DNA from: Sulfuritalea sp.
Lineage (GTDB): Bacteria > Pseudomonadota > Gammaproteobacteria > Burkholderiales > Rhodocyclaceae
Length of the DNA stretch: 14,797 bases
Assembly (NCBI GenBank): GCA_021738105.1
Contig: JAIPCS010000067.1
Location: forward strand, 1-14,797
Direction of reading: 5' to 3'
Shown here piece by piece: positions 6,253 to 14,123 of the stretch. The stretch's first letter is position 1; each line of letters starts with the position of its first letter. The notes beneath the pieces are model-generated. The model saw nothing but the letters and a program-made list of their open reading frames with translations, was not told the origin of the DNA and did not search any database. The position numbers and the translations under genes are program-made.

Positions 6253-8099
6253 GAAGCCACCTTTTTGCGAATTGGAGTCACTTTGTGCTCCGAGAGTGCG
6301 TCGGCGATTCTTCCGGAAATGAAGCGGGCAGTAATGGGCGTTCCGTCATAGTGCAGCACGCGGATCAATTGTTTCGGATCGACCTCGCCTTCGGTACAGA
6401 GCAGCATGCGCAACTGACCGCTCTCGTTCTGTTCGATGACGAAAACATAGTCGTGCTCGTTGATGAAGTCGATTACCTCGTCGGCAAAAGGAAAGCCACG
6501 CACGCGCAGGGTATCGACATGAACGCCTTGCGCCTCAAGAAGCGCAGATGCCTCGGCCATGGCTGGACCGGTCGACCCGTAGTAGATCGCTCCATAACGA
6601 CTCGGCTGCGAAGCGCGTTGCAGAATGGGTGCTGGCAATAGGCTCTTGGCCGTTTCAAACTTGCGCCGCAGACGTTCCATGTTGTAAACATAGTCGGTTC
6701 CGGCCTCGCTGTACTTGGCGTAAGCGTTGCGTGTCGTGCCCCGACTGAAAAAGGCACCTTTGGTCGGGTGGGTACCAGGAATGGTCCGCCACGGAATTCC
6801 ATCACCATCGACGTCCAGATAACGGCCAAAATTCTTGCCGGCTTCCAGATCTTCCGCGCTCATTACCTTGCCGCGATCATAGCGGCGCTGATCATCCCAT
6901 TCGAATGGCTTGCACAGCCTGTCATTCATCCCGATGTCGAGATCAAGCAGAACAAAAACGGGTGTCTGCAACCGATCAGCCAGATCAAATGCCTGCGCGC
7001 CGAGAGTGAAGCACTCGTGGGGATCTTCCGGAAAAAGCATTATGTGCTTGGTATCACCATGCGAGGAGTAGGCACAGGAAATCAGATCGGATTGCTGTGT
7101 ACGCGTCGGCATGCCGGTAGATGGTCCGCCACGCTGCACGTCAAAGATCACCACGGGAACTTCGGCAAAATAAGCCAGTCCGAAGAACTCCTGCATCAGG
7201 GAAATACCGGGGCCCGAAGTCGCCGTGAAGGCACGCGCGCCATTCCATCCAGCACCGATTGCCATTCCGATCGATGCCAACTCATCTTCAGCCTGAACCA
7301 CTGCGTAACGAGCCATGCCGTTGTCAGGGTCAGTACGATACTTGCGGCAATAGCTGGCGAAAGCCTCGATTACCGATGTCGATGGCGTTATCGGATACCA
7401 GGCGGCAACTGTCGCACCGCCATAAATCGCGCCCAGTCCACAGGCGTTGTTTCCATTAATGAAGATCTGATCACCGACACCATCAGACTGTTCCACACGC
7501 AGTCCGATCGGACAGGGAAGATTGGCCTTGGCATGGTCATAGCCCAATTTGAGGGCGTTGACGTTAGCACCGATCAGTTTGTCCTTACCACGATATTGAT
7601 CAGCGATCAGATTCTCGACAACACCAAGATCCATGTCCAGCAGTGCCGAGAGCGCACCAACATACATGATGTTCTTGAACAACTGCCGCTGGCGCGGGTC
7701 GGTATATTCGCGATTGCAGATTTCGGTGAGAGGGATACCCAGAACCGTGATGTCTTCTCGAAACCGGGAGCGTGGCTGAGTCTTGGTCGAGTCGTAGAAA
7801 AGATAGCCGCCAGAGTCAATCTCGGCGAGGTCGCGATCCCATGTCTGCGGATTCATCGCAACCATTAGATCGCAGCCGCCGCGACGACCGAGCCAGCCAT
7901 CCGCCGAAACGCGCATTTCGTACCACGTAGGCATACCCTGGATGTTGGACGGAAAAATATTACGCGGTGCAACCGGTACGCCCATACGCATGATCGCGCG
8001 CGCAAACAGTTCGTTGGCTGATGCAGAACCTGAACCATTGACGTTGGCAAACTTGATAACAAAATCGTTGCAACTCTGGATGTTGGTAGTTGAACTCAT
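6249..8099 (-). CDS. korA: 2-oxoacid:acceptor oxidoreductase alpha subunit with fused gamma domain (KorA)
   Basis: The 616-residue protein carries an N-terminal gamma domain (about 10-185), then the alpha pyrimidine-binding domain starting near 205 with the hallmark WYPITPSTS (234-242), and a C-terminal transketolase-like domain (about 505-605). This gamma-alpha fusion is typical of two-subunit 2-oxoacid:ferredoxin oxidoreductases. The gamma-domain glycine loop is unusual: NGSGSASAN (21-29) stands where family members commonly have GSGGQG. I chose the ATG at 8099 because GGAGG (8110-8114) lies 10 bases upstream and it overlaps the korC stop in ATGA. A TTG-started version from 8195 would overlap the korC ferredoxin region by 100 bases. 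Substrate is probably 2-oxoglutarate by family and operon resemblance, not by an identified residue. Confidence 0.93.
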   Translation of the reverse strand: MSSTTNIQSCNDFVIKFANVNGSGSASANELFARAIMRMGVPVAPRNIFPSNIQGMPTWYEMRVSADGWLGRRGGCDLMVAMNPQTWDRDLAEIDSGGYLFYDSTKTQPRSRFREDITVLGIPLTEICNREYTDPRQRQLFKNIMYVGALSALLDMDLGVVENLIADQYRGKDKLIGANVNALKLGYDHAKANLPCPIGLRVEQSDGVGDQIFINGNNACGLGAIYGGATVAAWYPITPSTSVIEAFASYCRKYRTDPDNGMARYAVVQAEDELASIGMAIGAGWNGARAFTATSGPGISLMQEFFGLAYFAEVPVVIFDVQRGGPSTGMPTRTQQSDLISCAYSSHGDTKHIMLFPEDPHECFTLGAQAFDLADRLQTPVFVLLDLDIGMNDRLCKPFEWDDQRRYDRGKVMSAEDLEAGKNFGRYLDVDGDGIPWRTIPGTHPTKGAFFSRGTTRNAYAKYSEAGTDYVYNMERLRRKFETAKSLLPAPILQRASQPSRYGAIYYGSTGPAMAEASALLEAQGVHVDTLRVRGFPFADEVIDFINEHDYVFVIEQNESGQLRMLLCTEGEVDPKQLIRVLHYDGTPITARFISGRIADALSEHKVTPIRKKVAS

Positions 8100-9883
8100 G
8101 TCCTTGGCGCCTCCGTTCCGGCTTCTGCCATTTGCAGGAAGAATTTCTGCATATCCCATGCGCCCGTCGGGCAACGCTCTGCGCACATGCCACAATGCAG
8201 GCAGATGTTTTCGTCCTTGACCATGACACGTCCTGTCTTGAGAATATCTGATACGTACAAATCTTGGCTCTTGTCCGGCGCCGGCGCCTTCAGGCGGCCT
8301 CGCAAGTCATCTTCTTCACCATTGCTGGTAAAGGTGATGCACTCCGTTGGGCAGATATCGACGCAAGCGTCACATTCAATGCACGTCTTGACGGTAAACA
8401 CGGTCTCAATGTCGCAATTGAGGCAACGCTCAGCCTCGGCACAAGCCATGAAAGGATCAAACCCCAACTCGAGCTCAAGCTTGATGTCTTTGAGCGTCTT
8501 TTCAAGAGCCTTTACAGGTACCTTCTTGCGCTCCTCCTCTGATATCTGGTTGTCGTAACTCCATTCATGGATGCCCATCTTCTGGCTGACAAGATTGACC
8601 ATCGGCGGCGGACGATCCTGCAAACTTTTGCCACGACAGAACAGGTCGATGGATATAGCCGCTTCGTGGCCGTGAGCCGCAGCTGTGATGATGTTCTTCG
8701 GGCCGAACGCCGAATCGCCACCAAAAAATACCTTCGACAACGTCGACTGAAACGTTTTCTCGTCCAATACCGGCAAGCCCCACTTGTCAAACTCGAGGCC
8801 GATGTCCTTCTCAATCCACGGGAACGAGTTCTCTTGTCCGATCGCCACGAGCACTTCGTCACACTCCATCAGGACATCCGGTTCGCCCGTGGGAACCAGA
8901 CTGCGCCGCCCTTTGCCGTCGTACTCGGCGCGCACCTTCTCGAAAAACACGCCAGTCAACTTGCCGTTATCGTGGACAAACTCCTTCGGCACCAGCATGT
9001 TGAGAATCGGAATGCCCTCGTGAATGGCTTCTTCCTTTTCCCAGGGCGAGGCCTTCATTTCATCGAAACCGCTGCGCACCACAACCTTGACTTCTTCGCC
9101 ACCCAACCTGCGCGCCGAGCGACAACAGTCCATCGCCGTGTTGCCACCGCCAAGAACAATCACTCGCTTTGAAATTTTCTCTGTATGACCGAAGGCTACA
9201 TTGGCAAGCCAGTCGATCCCTATGTGGATATGTGCTGCAGCTTCCTGCCGACCAGGAATTTCCGCGTCTCGGCCTCGTGGCGCCCCGGTGCCGACAAATA
9301 CCGCATCCCAATCCTCGGCAAGCACATCACGAAGACTGGTAACCCATTGGTTATAACGGGTTTCAACACCGAGGTCGATGATGTAGCCGCACTCCTCGTC
9401 GATTACCTCGTCGGGCAGACGGAACTTGGGTATCTGGCTTCGCATCATGCCGCCGGGAGATGCGCCGTTGTCGAACACTGTGACGTGGTAGCCGAGCACT
9501 GCCAGATCGCGGGCTACTGTCAATGAGGCGGGGCCAGCGCCTATGCAGGCGATGCGCTTTGCATTTTTCTTTGATGGCGCTCGTGGCAGGAGATCCTGAA
9601 CATCGTCCTTGAGATCGGCGCACACACGCTTTAATCGACAAATGGCAACGGGTTCTTTGTCCACCCTGCCGCGACGACAGGCGGGTTCACAGGGGCGGTC
9701 GCACACGCGTCCGAGAATGCCCGGAAAGACATTGGATCGCCAGTTGATCATGTAGGCTTCCGAGTAGCGCCCGGCGGAAATCAACCGGATGTACTCGGGA
9801 ACGGGAGTGTGGGCCGGACATGCCCACTGGCAATCCACGACTTTATGAAAATACTCGTGGGCGCCGATATTCGTTGATTTCAC
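8096..9883 (-). CDS. korC: GltD-like NAD(P)H:ferredoxin oxidoreductase subunit with C-terminal 2[4Fe-4S] ferredoxin domain (KorC)
   Basis: The 595-residue protein resembles the glutamate synthase small subunit, extended by a ferredoxin. N-terminal Fe-S cysteines are Cys18 and Cys22 (CQWACP) and Cys61, Cys65 and Cys69 (CDRPCEPAC). An FAD site, CIGAGPASL (113-121), and a second nucleotide site, VLGGGNTAMDCC (243-254), follow, the latter probably for NADP(H). The FAD domain closes with FFGGDSAFGP (386-395). The C-terminus has two four-cysteine motifs, CIECDACVDICP (501-512) and CLHCGMCAERCP (561-572), separated by an insert of about 50 residues. It should transfer electrons between KorAB and NADP(H). 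Gene order and sizes match the KorABC 2-oxoglutarate:NADP+ oxidoreductase known from Azoarcus evansii. The start is a GTG with GGAG about 11 bases upstream; no in-frame ATG lies close by. Confidence 0.9.
   Translation of the reverse strand: MKSTNIGAHEYFHKVVDCQWACPAHTPVPEYIRLISAGRYSEAYMINWRSNVFPGILGRVCDRPCEPACRRGRVDKEPVAICRLKRVCADLKDDVQDLLPRAPSKKNAKRIACIGAGPASLTVARDLAVLGYHVTVFDNGASPGGMMRSQIPKFRLPDEVIDEECGYIIDLGVETRYNQWVTSLRDVLAEDWDAVFVGTGAPRGRDAEIPGRQEAAAHIHIGIDWLANVAFGHTEKISKRVIVLGGGNTAMDCCRSARRLGGEEVKVVVRSGFDEMKASPWEKEEAIHEGIPILNMLVPKEFVHDNGKLTGVFFEKVRAEYDGKGRRSLVPTGEPDVLMECDEVLVAIGQENSFPWIEKDIGLEFDKWGLPVLDEKTFQSTLSKVFFGGDSAFGPKNIITAAAHGHEAAISIDLFCRGKSLQDRPPPMVNLVSQKMGIHEWSYDNQISEEERKKVPVKALEKTLKDIKLELELGFDPFMACAEAERCLNCDIETVFTVKTCIECDACVDICPTECITFTSNGEEDDLRGRLKAPAPDKSQDLYVSDILKTGRVMVKDENICLHCGMCAERCPTGAWDMQKFFLQMAEAGTEAPRT
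8110..8114 (-). promoter_or_regulatory. Ribosome binding site that decides the korA start
   Basis: GGAGG on the minus strand, inside the 3' end of korC, is 10 bases before the ATG at 8099. This supports the short korA start over the longer TTG-started reading from 8195. Confidence 0.65.
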
Positions 9884-10084
9884 TTGCGCTCAGACTCCAT
9901 CACTGTGTGCAGCATCAAGGCCGACGATGGGCCGCCGACGCCCCTAAATGGTGAACTGTAGCACCGTCTGGCCCTGAGAAATACAGAGGTCGTGCCATTT
10001 TCAAATAATCCGCACCTAAATTTTCCACTGGACGAAAAATCGGCTAATCTTTGCATCTCATTACTTGTTTTGTGGTGATTCATC
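9884..10084. promoter_or_regulatory. Divergent intergenic region between korC and the HAD phosphatase gene
   Basis: This is the longest gene-free stretch (201 bases). On the minus strand a possible korC promoter is TTGAAA (9999-10004) and TATTTC (9978-9983) with a short 15-base spacer. On the plus strand, AT-rich sequence from about 10000 to 10080 precedes the phosphatase gene. It includes the inverted repeat TTTTC-N8-GAAAA (10021-10038), and the hexamer ATTTTC occurs twice, at 9997 and 10020. A six-codon minus-strand reading frame (9880-9900) ends by overlapping the korC GTG. The promoter boxes are weak matches. Confidence 0.35.
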
Positions 10085-10804
10085 ATGGCTCTGCGCGCAC
10101 TCATTTTTGATGTTGACGGCACCCTTGCTTATACCGAGCGTGACGGCCATCGTCCGGCATTCAATGCTGCTTTTTCAGAGGTCGGGTTGTCCTGGCATTG
10201 GGACGAGGCCTTATATGGAAGCCTGCTGGATGTAGCGGGAGGCATGGAAAGGATTCGCTACTACGCTGAAAAATTTGATCCGGAAACCTGCGCTCGACCC
10301 GATTTCGAAGAACTGCTGCGCCGTATTCACGATATCAAAACAGCAAACTACCAACGGCTCTTGGCGGCGGGCGAGATCACCCTGCGTGCAGACATCGGAC
10401 AGCTTATTTGCGATGCACGTACCGAAGATGTCCGGCTGGCAATCGCATCGAGTTCTAAGTTGGAGAACGTTGTAGGTTTATTGCGGGCCAATTTGGGACC
10501 CAGCGCGGACACCTGGTTTGATGCCATCGCTTCAGGCGATGTCGTGGCGGCCAAAAAACCGTCGCCGGAAATCTACCGATGGACACTCGCTCAACTCAAC
10601 CTCCCTCCGCGAGACTGCCTGGTCCTCGAAGACTCTTCACATGGTTTGGCCGCCGCTCTTGCTGCTGGTATTCCGACGGTAATCACACTCAGCGACTACA
10701 CCATCAACGAAAACTTCGACGGCGCACGTATGGTCGTGGCCGAGACGGAGCAGCTTTCGTTGGACAAACTGCGTCTTTGGCACGCGACAGCAAGTACATC
10801 CTGA
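10085..10804 (+). CDS. CbbY-like HAD-superfamily sugar-phosphate phosphatase
   Basis: The 239-residue protein has all HAD motifs: DVDGT with the nucleophile Asp9 and the acid/base Asp11, the motif II serine in ASSS (121-124), Lys157/Lys158 in AAKKPSPEIY (155-164), and the metal-binding acids Glu182-Asp183 in VLEDSSHG (180-187). The helical cap lies at about 18-95. The cap start (TERDGHRPAFNAAF) is close to CbbY and related beta-phosphoglucomutase/phosphatase-like proteins. In photosynthetic bacteria CbbY removes the Rubisco inhibitor xylulose-1,5-bisphosphate. No Calvin-cycle gene is present here, so the substrate may be a different phosphosugar. It stands alone, divergent from korC and convergent with the ferredoxin-tailed gene. 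Confidence 0.88.
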   Translation: MALRALIFDVDGTLAYTERDGHRPAFNAAFSEVGLSWHWDEALYGSLLDVAGGMERIRYYAEKFDPETCARPDFEELLRRIHDIKTANYQRLLAAGEITLRADIGQLICDARTEDVRLAIASSSKLENVVGLLRANLGPSADTWFDAIASGDVVAAKKPSPEIYRWTLAQLNLPPRDCLVLEDSSHGLAAALAAGIPTVITLSDYTINENFDGARMVVAETEQLSLDKLRLWHATASTS

Positions 10805-10814
10805 AATCCATTGT

Positions 10815-10829
10815 GCGGCGTAAAGCCGC
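10815..10829. terminator. Possible weak bidirectional hairpin between convergent genes
   Basis: GCGGC-GTAAA-GCCGC forms a 5-base-pair GC stem with a 5-base loop in the 53-base gap between two convergent stop codons. There is no T-run on either side, so intrinsic termination is uncertain. Confidence 0.35.
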
Positions 10830-10857
10830 GTATGAAAGCCGAACCGCGTGTTAGAGC

Positions 10858-13071
10858 TTAGCGAAATGGCTCGGCGCGTTTGAGCAGTTCTTCCAGGCCG
10901 GGTTCTTTAGGGTTAAGAGGCAAGCCCGGATGAATGACGGACACCTGACAGCTCTCTGCAGCCTCTACCAGTTGCGCGTAAGTTCCGGCATTGATGTCGA
11001 CTATGTATGCCTGTTTGTTTCCGTCATAGGCAAACATGTTTTTGTTGATCTGGGTGCATTCGTCGCAGGTAGAGCACCTCGGCGTCTCGATATACGCCTC
11101 GTCGAGCGATCTTTCCGGTTCTTGCTCCACCAGCACATCCGCTGCAGCCAGGGTGGCCTGAGTCGCCGGGGCAGTTACTCCCCCGGCAGGCAGAGCCGCA
11201 GCGTGTGCCTCAGCTTCTTGCTGCATGCGTTCTTCCCAGGCATTCTTCTCTCGCGCTAGCAGTTTTTCCGCGTGCGAATTATGCACACCACCCAACTCCT
11301 GCAGGCTGTGCCACATCTCGCGGCAACGACGTGCCTCTCTGATCAGACGTTCGTCGACAATCACTTTCTGCAGTACGTTGTCAGCATCGATCATCAGCAA
11401 GCTGGGCACCTTGTCCGGTAATCCCTTGCGCTCCGATGTCAAAGACTCATCTATCGGAATCATGCTTCCGTTCCACTTTTCCCGTGGAACTCTCGCTAGA
11501 TGCTTGGCGTAACGACGATCACTGGCAACAAAATCCACGAATGTGAATGCCAGATCCTCCGACATTCTCTGGTGCTGTTCGTCCTCATAGGCGAAATTTC
11601 GAATCGGCCAATCAAGATCCACCTGAGTATTTGCCTCGAGATAGAAACGCGCAGCCCAATTCGGACCGGCTGACGGATCATATGTAAATGCTGGAAAAAC
11701 GCGTGACTCCATTGCTGCTGCGGACATCAGATACGCAGGCAAATCTGAAGCGGCACCGCTAGCGCCTGAAAAAATACTGAACAGCGCGGGGCCAGGATAA
11801 TTCAACCCGCGCAGCACCCGCTCTCGGAAGCGAAACAGATTGGAAGCACTCGACTGCAGTACGTACACCTCATTCAGTCCGATTGCCATGTTGGCCGTCT
11901 GTCTGCTACGCATGCCGGAAGTGAGATTGCCTTCCCCGTTTGGTGACTCTTCGAGAATGTCATCAATTTGGAGCAGTACCTTGATCGGCAGGCCAGAAGA
12001 CAGAATCTCCATCAGTTGTGCGTGCTCGATCGCCTGCATTTTCTCGGCGCTGACGCAAACCAGATAGTCGGGAAACGGAGCCAATTCCTGCGGGTCCAGC
12101 CCGTTGGCACCAAACTGCTCGAACAAGGCATCATGCTTTGATTCGCTGTATTGGCCATCAATTTCGAGTTCGGCTATCGTGATGGCCTTGGAGAGTTCGA
12201 TAAGCTTTGGCAGACGTTTGCGAAACGCCTTCAATGCGTCTGCGCAACTGTGGAAAAGAAAGGAATACTGCTTGCTTGCACCGGCTTTCTTTTCGGAAGC
12301 CGCCGGGACGGGAAAGAACTGCTGCGCGTTCAACACTTCGAGCAACTCGCCAATGCGCCTGCGCCGACTTTCAGAAAAGCCGTCTTTTGGCATCGCCTTG
12401 GAGAGCATGCTCGACATGGCGTCAAAATCGAACGCGTCGACGAATCCGGCTCCTACCGCAGCTTTCAAATGTTTGGCGCTGCGCCCCGCTTCAGAGCGTT
12501 CGAAATCAGCTTTAAGGATATCGGACAGCCTAAGCACCAGCCGGGCTATTTCCCTGCGAAATTCCTCGGCCTTCTGCTTTTGCGCTGCGGCCCACGCATG
12601 CTGCAGCAAGCGTGAGGGCAGCATGGCGTCACAACCCACTACCTCGCCATCGAACTTGATTGCTGCTCGAGTGCGCCTCAGGCTATCCTCGAACGAATTG
12701 TCATCAGCCTTTGCCAACTGCACTGCTGCCTGGTCCCAAAGCGCGGAGAAGGCCCCCTCGACCCCACCAGTAACAAGAGCCCGGATCGCCTGCTCCAGAC
12801 TGAGCACATGTTTTCTGATTCGCTCACCATCGCTCCCTGATGCGGCTTCGGCAAGCGCATTGTCTATAAGACCGGACAACGACTGCACCATGAGCTTGTC
12901 AGAACGCTTGGCAACCAGCACCAGCGGGAAATCGTAGCGCAACAGTGTGAGATCGCGAAACCCGGAAAAAAGCGCCGGACGCAAGTTCAGTCCGGCGACA
13001 GCATCCAAGTGCTCACTCGGCCTTCTGCCTGTCAAGAAAAATGCGATATGCGACTGGGTATCGGCTTCCAT
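10858..13071 (-). CDS. Unrecognised 737-residue protein: degenerate PFOR-like domain plus C-terminal [4Fe-4S] ferredoxin
   Basis: I do not recognise this as a named protein. Residues 1-330 are mostly helical without a known motif. Residues about 331-490 resemble the C-terminal thiamine-diphosphate domain of pyruvate:ferredoxin oxidoreductase: SSGLPIKVLLQID (358-370), NEVYVLQSSA (400-409), LNYPGPALFSIFSG (423-436) and ESRVFPAFTYDP (455-466) fall in the same order as in that enzyme. The cofactor-binding GDGW and NTGG segments are replaced. A charged, probably coiled-coil stretch (about 575-625) and an Ala/Pro linker lead to a ferredoxin domain with Cys666, Cys669, Cys672 and Cys708. I chose the ATG at 13071 because AGGTGAG lies 7 bases upstream; a GTG four codons earlier is less likely. 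It follows the oxidoreductase beta gene by 65 bases, probably in one operon. Confidence 0.75.
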   Translation of the reverse strand: MEADTQSHIAFFLTGRRPSEHLDAVAGLNLRPALFSGFRDLTLLRYDFPLVLVAKRSDKLMVQSLSGLIDNALAEAASGSDGERIRKHVLSLEQAIRALVTGGVEGAFSALWDQAAVQLAKADDNSFEDSLRRTRAAIKFDGEVVGCDAMLPSRLLQHAWAAAQKQKAEEFRREIARLVLRLSDILKADFERSEAGRSAKHLKAAVGAGFVDAFDFDAMSSMLSKAMPKDGFSESRRRRIGELLEVLNAQQFFPVPAASEKKAGASKQYSFLFHSCADALKAFRKRLPKLIELSKAITIAELEIDGQYSESKHDALFEQFGANGLDPQELAPFPDYLVCVSAEKMQAIEHAQLMEILSSGLPIKVLLQIDDILEESPNGEGNLTSGMRSRQTANMAIGLNEVYVLQSSASNLFRFRERVLRGLNYPGPALFSIFSGASGAASDLPAYLMSAAAMESRVFPAFTYDPSAGPNWAARFYLEANTQVDLDWPIRNFAYEDEQHQRMSEDLAFTFVDFVASDRRYAKHLARVPREKWNGSMIPIDESLTSERKGLPDKVPSLLMIDADNVLQKVIVDERLIREARRCREMWHSLQELGGVHNSHAEKLLAREKNAWEERMQQEAEAHAAALPAGGVTAPATQATLAAADVLVEQEPERSLDEAYIETPRCSTCDECTQINKNMFAYDGNKQAYIVDINAGTYAQLVEAAESCQVSVIHPGLPLNPKEPGLEELLKRAEPFR

Positions 13072-13136
13072 AGTATTTCTCACCTAGCTTGCTGGCGGGT
13101 TAACTTCCAGCTACTTTTGGCACTCAATATGGCACC

Positions 13137-14123
13137 CTAAGCGACCATTTCCTTCTGTTCCTGCGGCCAGACCGTGTATTTGTCCAACTCCGCGTTGAGC
13201 CCTGCCCGGGTCAGTTCAGGCGTACGTAACTTGTCAAAGCGCCGCAGATCCTCGTAGCACGGAACTTCCGGATTTCGATACAGTATTCCGACGGGAACCG
13301 TATTCGTACTGGATGCGATTTCACGCGCCCGATCGATGTTTGATGGGTCGTGCTGCAGCTGATTCTTGTACACGCGCGACAGGCCCACGCTCGACTGCAA
13401 ACCGTTCTCGTGGTTGAGTAACTGCACCCGGTTGGGATCGTGAAGCCACGGATCGAGCGACGTCGGCAACCACTCCGGACACCTTTGGACGATACGAACA
13501 AATGACAATCCCTTGTGGTGATAAGCCGCCTTGACGATGTCGAACAAGACCTCCGGTATCCAGTCAACCGCTTGGGCGACAAAGGAAACATTCTGCACTC
13601 CCAAGGTCACCGACAGCGGATTCAGCGCATCCAGATAGCTGCCACGGGGGGTAGTGTTGCTCTTGGTCCCAATGGGAGATGTAGGTGAAGCTTGTTTCTT
13701 GGTCAGGCCGTAGATCTGGTTGTCATGCAGGAACACCGTGATGTTCATGTTGTATCGGATGGCATGAATCCAGTGTGCGGCGCCAATGCTGCAGCAGTCG
13801 CCGTCACCGGTGTTCACGAATACGTTGAGGTCAGGCCGCGCCATCCTGACACCCTCGGCGATGGGAAGGGCACGTCCATGAATACCGTGGAAACCGTAGG
13901 TTTTCATGTAGTGCGGAAAGCGGCTTGAGCAGCCAATCCCGGATACAAATACGGTCTTCTCCGGCCGCAAACCTTCGTCGCGGCACAGACGCTGCACTGC
14001 CGCGAGAATGGCGTTATCGCCGCAGCCCGTGCACCAGCGCGGCACACCGCTCGCATAGTCTTCGAGTTCGAGATGCTCGTCGCACATTTGCAGGAGGCAC
14101 TCTGTAGCGGACATCATGTTCAT
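13137..14123 (-). CDS. 2-oxoacid:ferredoxin oxidoreductase beta subunit (second system)
   Basis: The 328-residue subunit keeps the thiamine-diphosphate motif GDGDCCS (106-112) and HDNQIYGLTKKQ (133-144). It also has the four cluster cysteines: Cys31 and Cys34 (RWCTGCGD), Cys65 (GIGCSS) and Cys215 (VQRC). It is therefore likely active and forms a complex with the alpha subunit encoded just upstream. Compared with the other beta subunit in this window it shares the core but differs in the C-terminal third, including YHHKGLSFVRIVQRCPEW (201-218). This suggests a different substrate or partner; pyruvate, 2-oxoglutarate or another 2-oxoacid is possible. AAGGTGA precedes the ATG at 14123. In-frame ATGs at codons 3 and 4 are alternatives. 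An unusual ferredoxin-tailed gene follows it. Confidence 0.92.
   Translation of the reverse strand: MNMMSATECLLQMCDEHLELEDYASGVPRWCTGCGDNAILAAVQRLCRDEGLRPEKTVFVSGIGCSSRFPHYMKTYGFHGIHGRALPIAEGVRMARPDLNVFVNTGDGDCCSIGAAHWIHAIRYNMNITVFLHDNQIYGLTKKQASPTSPIGTKSNTTPRGSYLDALNPLSVTLGVQNVSFVAQAVDWIPEVLFDIVKAAYHHKGLSFVRIVQRCPEWLPTSLDPWLHDPNRVQLLNHENGLQSSVGLSRVYKNQLQHDPSNIDRAREIASSTNTVPVGILYRNPEVPCYEDLRRFDKLRTPELTRAGLNAELDKYTVWPQEQKEMVA

Noticed and set aside
6768..7868. 366-codon plus-strand reading frame opposite korA
   Set aside because: It is long but entirely antisense to the conserved korA sequence, and its translation has no domain-like pattern.
8100..8195. Longer korA reading frame starting with TTG at 8195, adding 32 residues
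   Set aside because: It would overlap the conserved ferredoxin end of korC by about 100 bases, its extra residues look unlike a KorA N-terminus, and the ATG at 8099 has a GGAGG and an ATGA overlap.
9880..10122. 80-codon minus-strand reading frame upstream of korC
   Set aside because: The composition is rich in Ser/Arg with no domain, it overlaps the start of the HAD phosphatase gene, and it has no ribosome binding site. It was treated as non-coding apart from its last codons, which are noted as a possible leader.
12104..12937. 277-codon plus-strand frame opposite the ferredoxin-tailed gene
   Set aside because: Ser/Ala-rich antisense translation without motifs. The minus-strand frame is much longer and carries the ferredoxin and PFOR-like landmarks.
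13072..13083. GTG start for the ferredoxin-tailed gene, four codons upstream
   Set aside because: The GTG overlaps the AGGTGAG that serves as ribosome binding site for the ATG at 13071.
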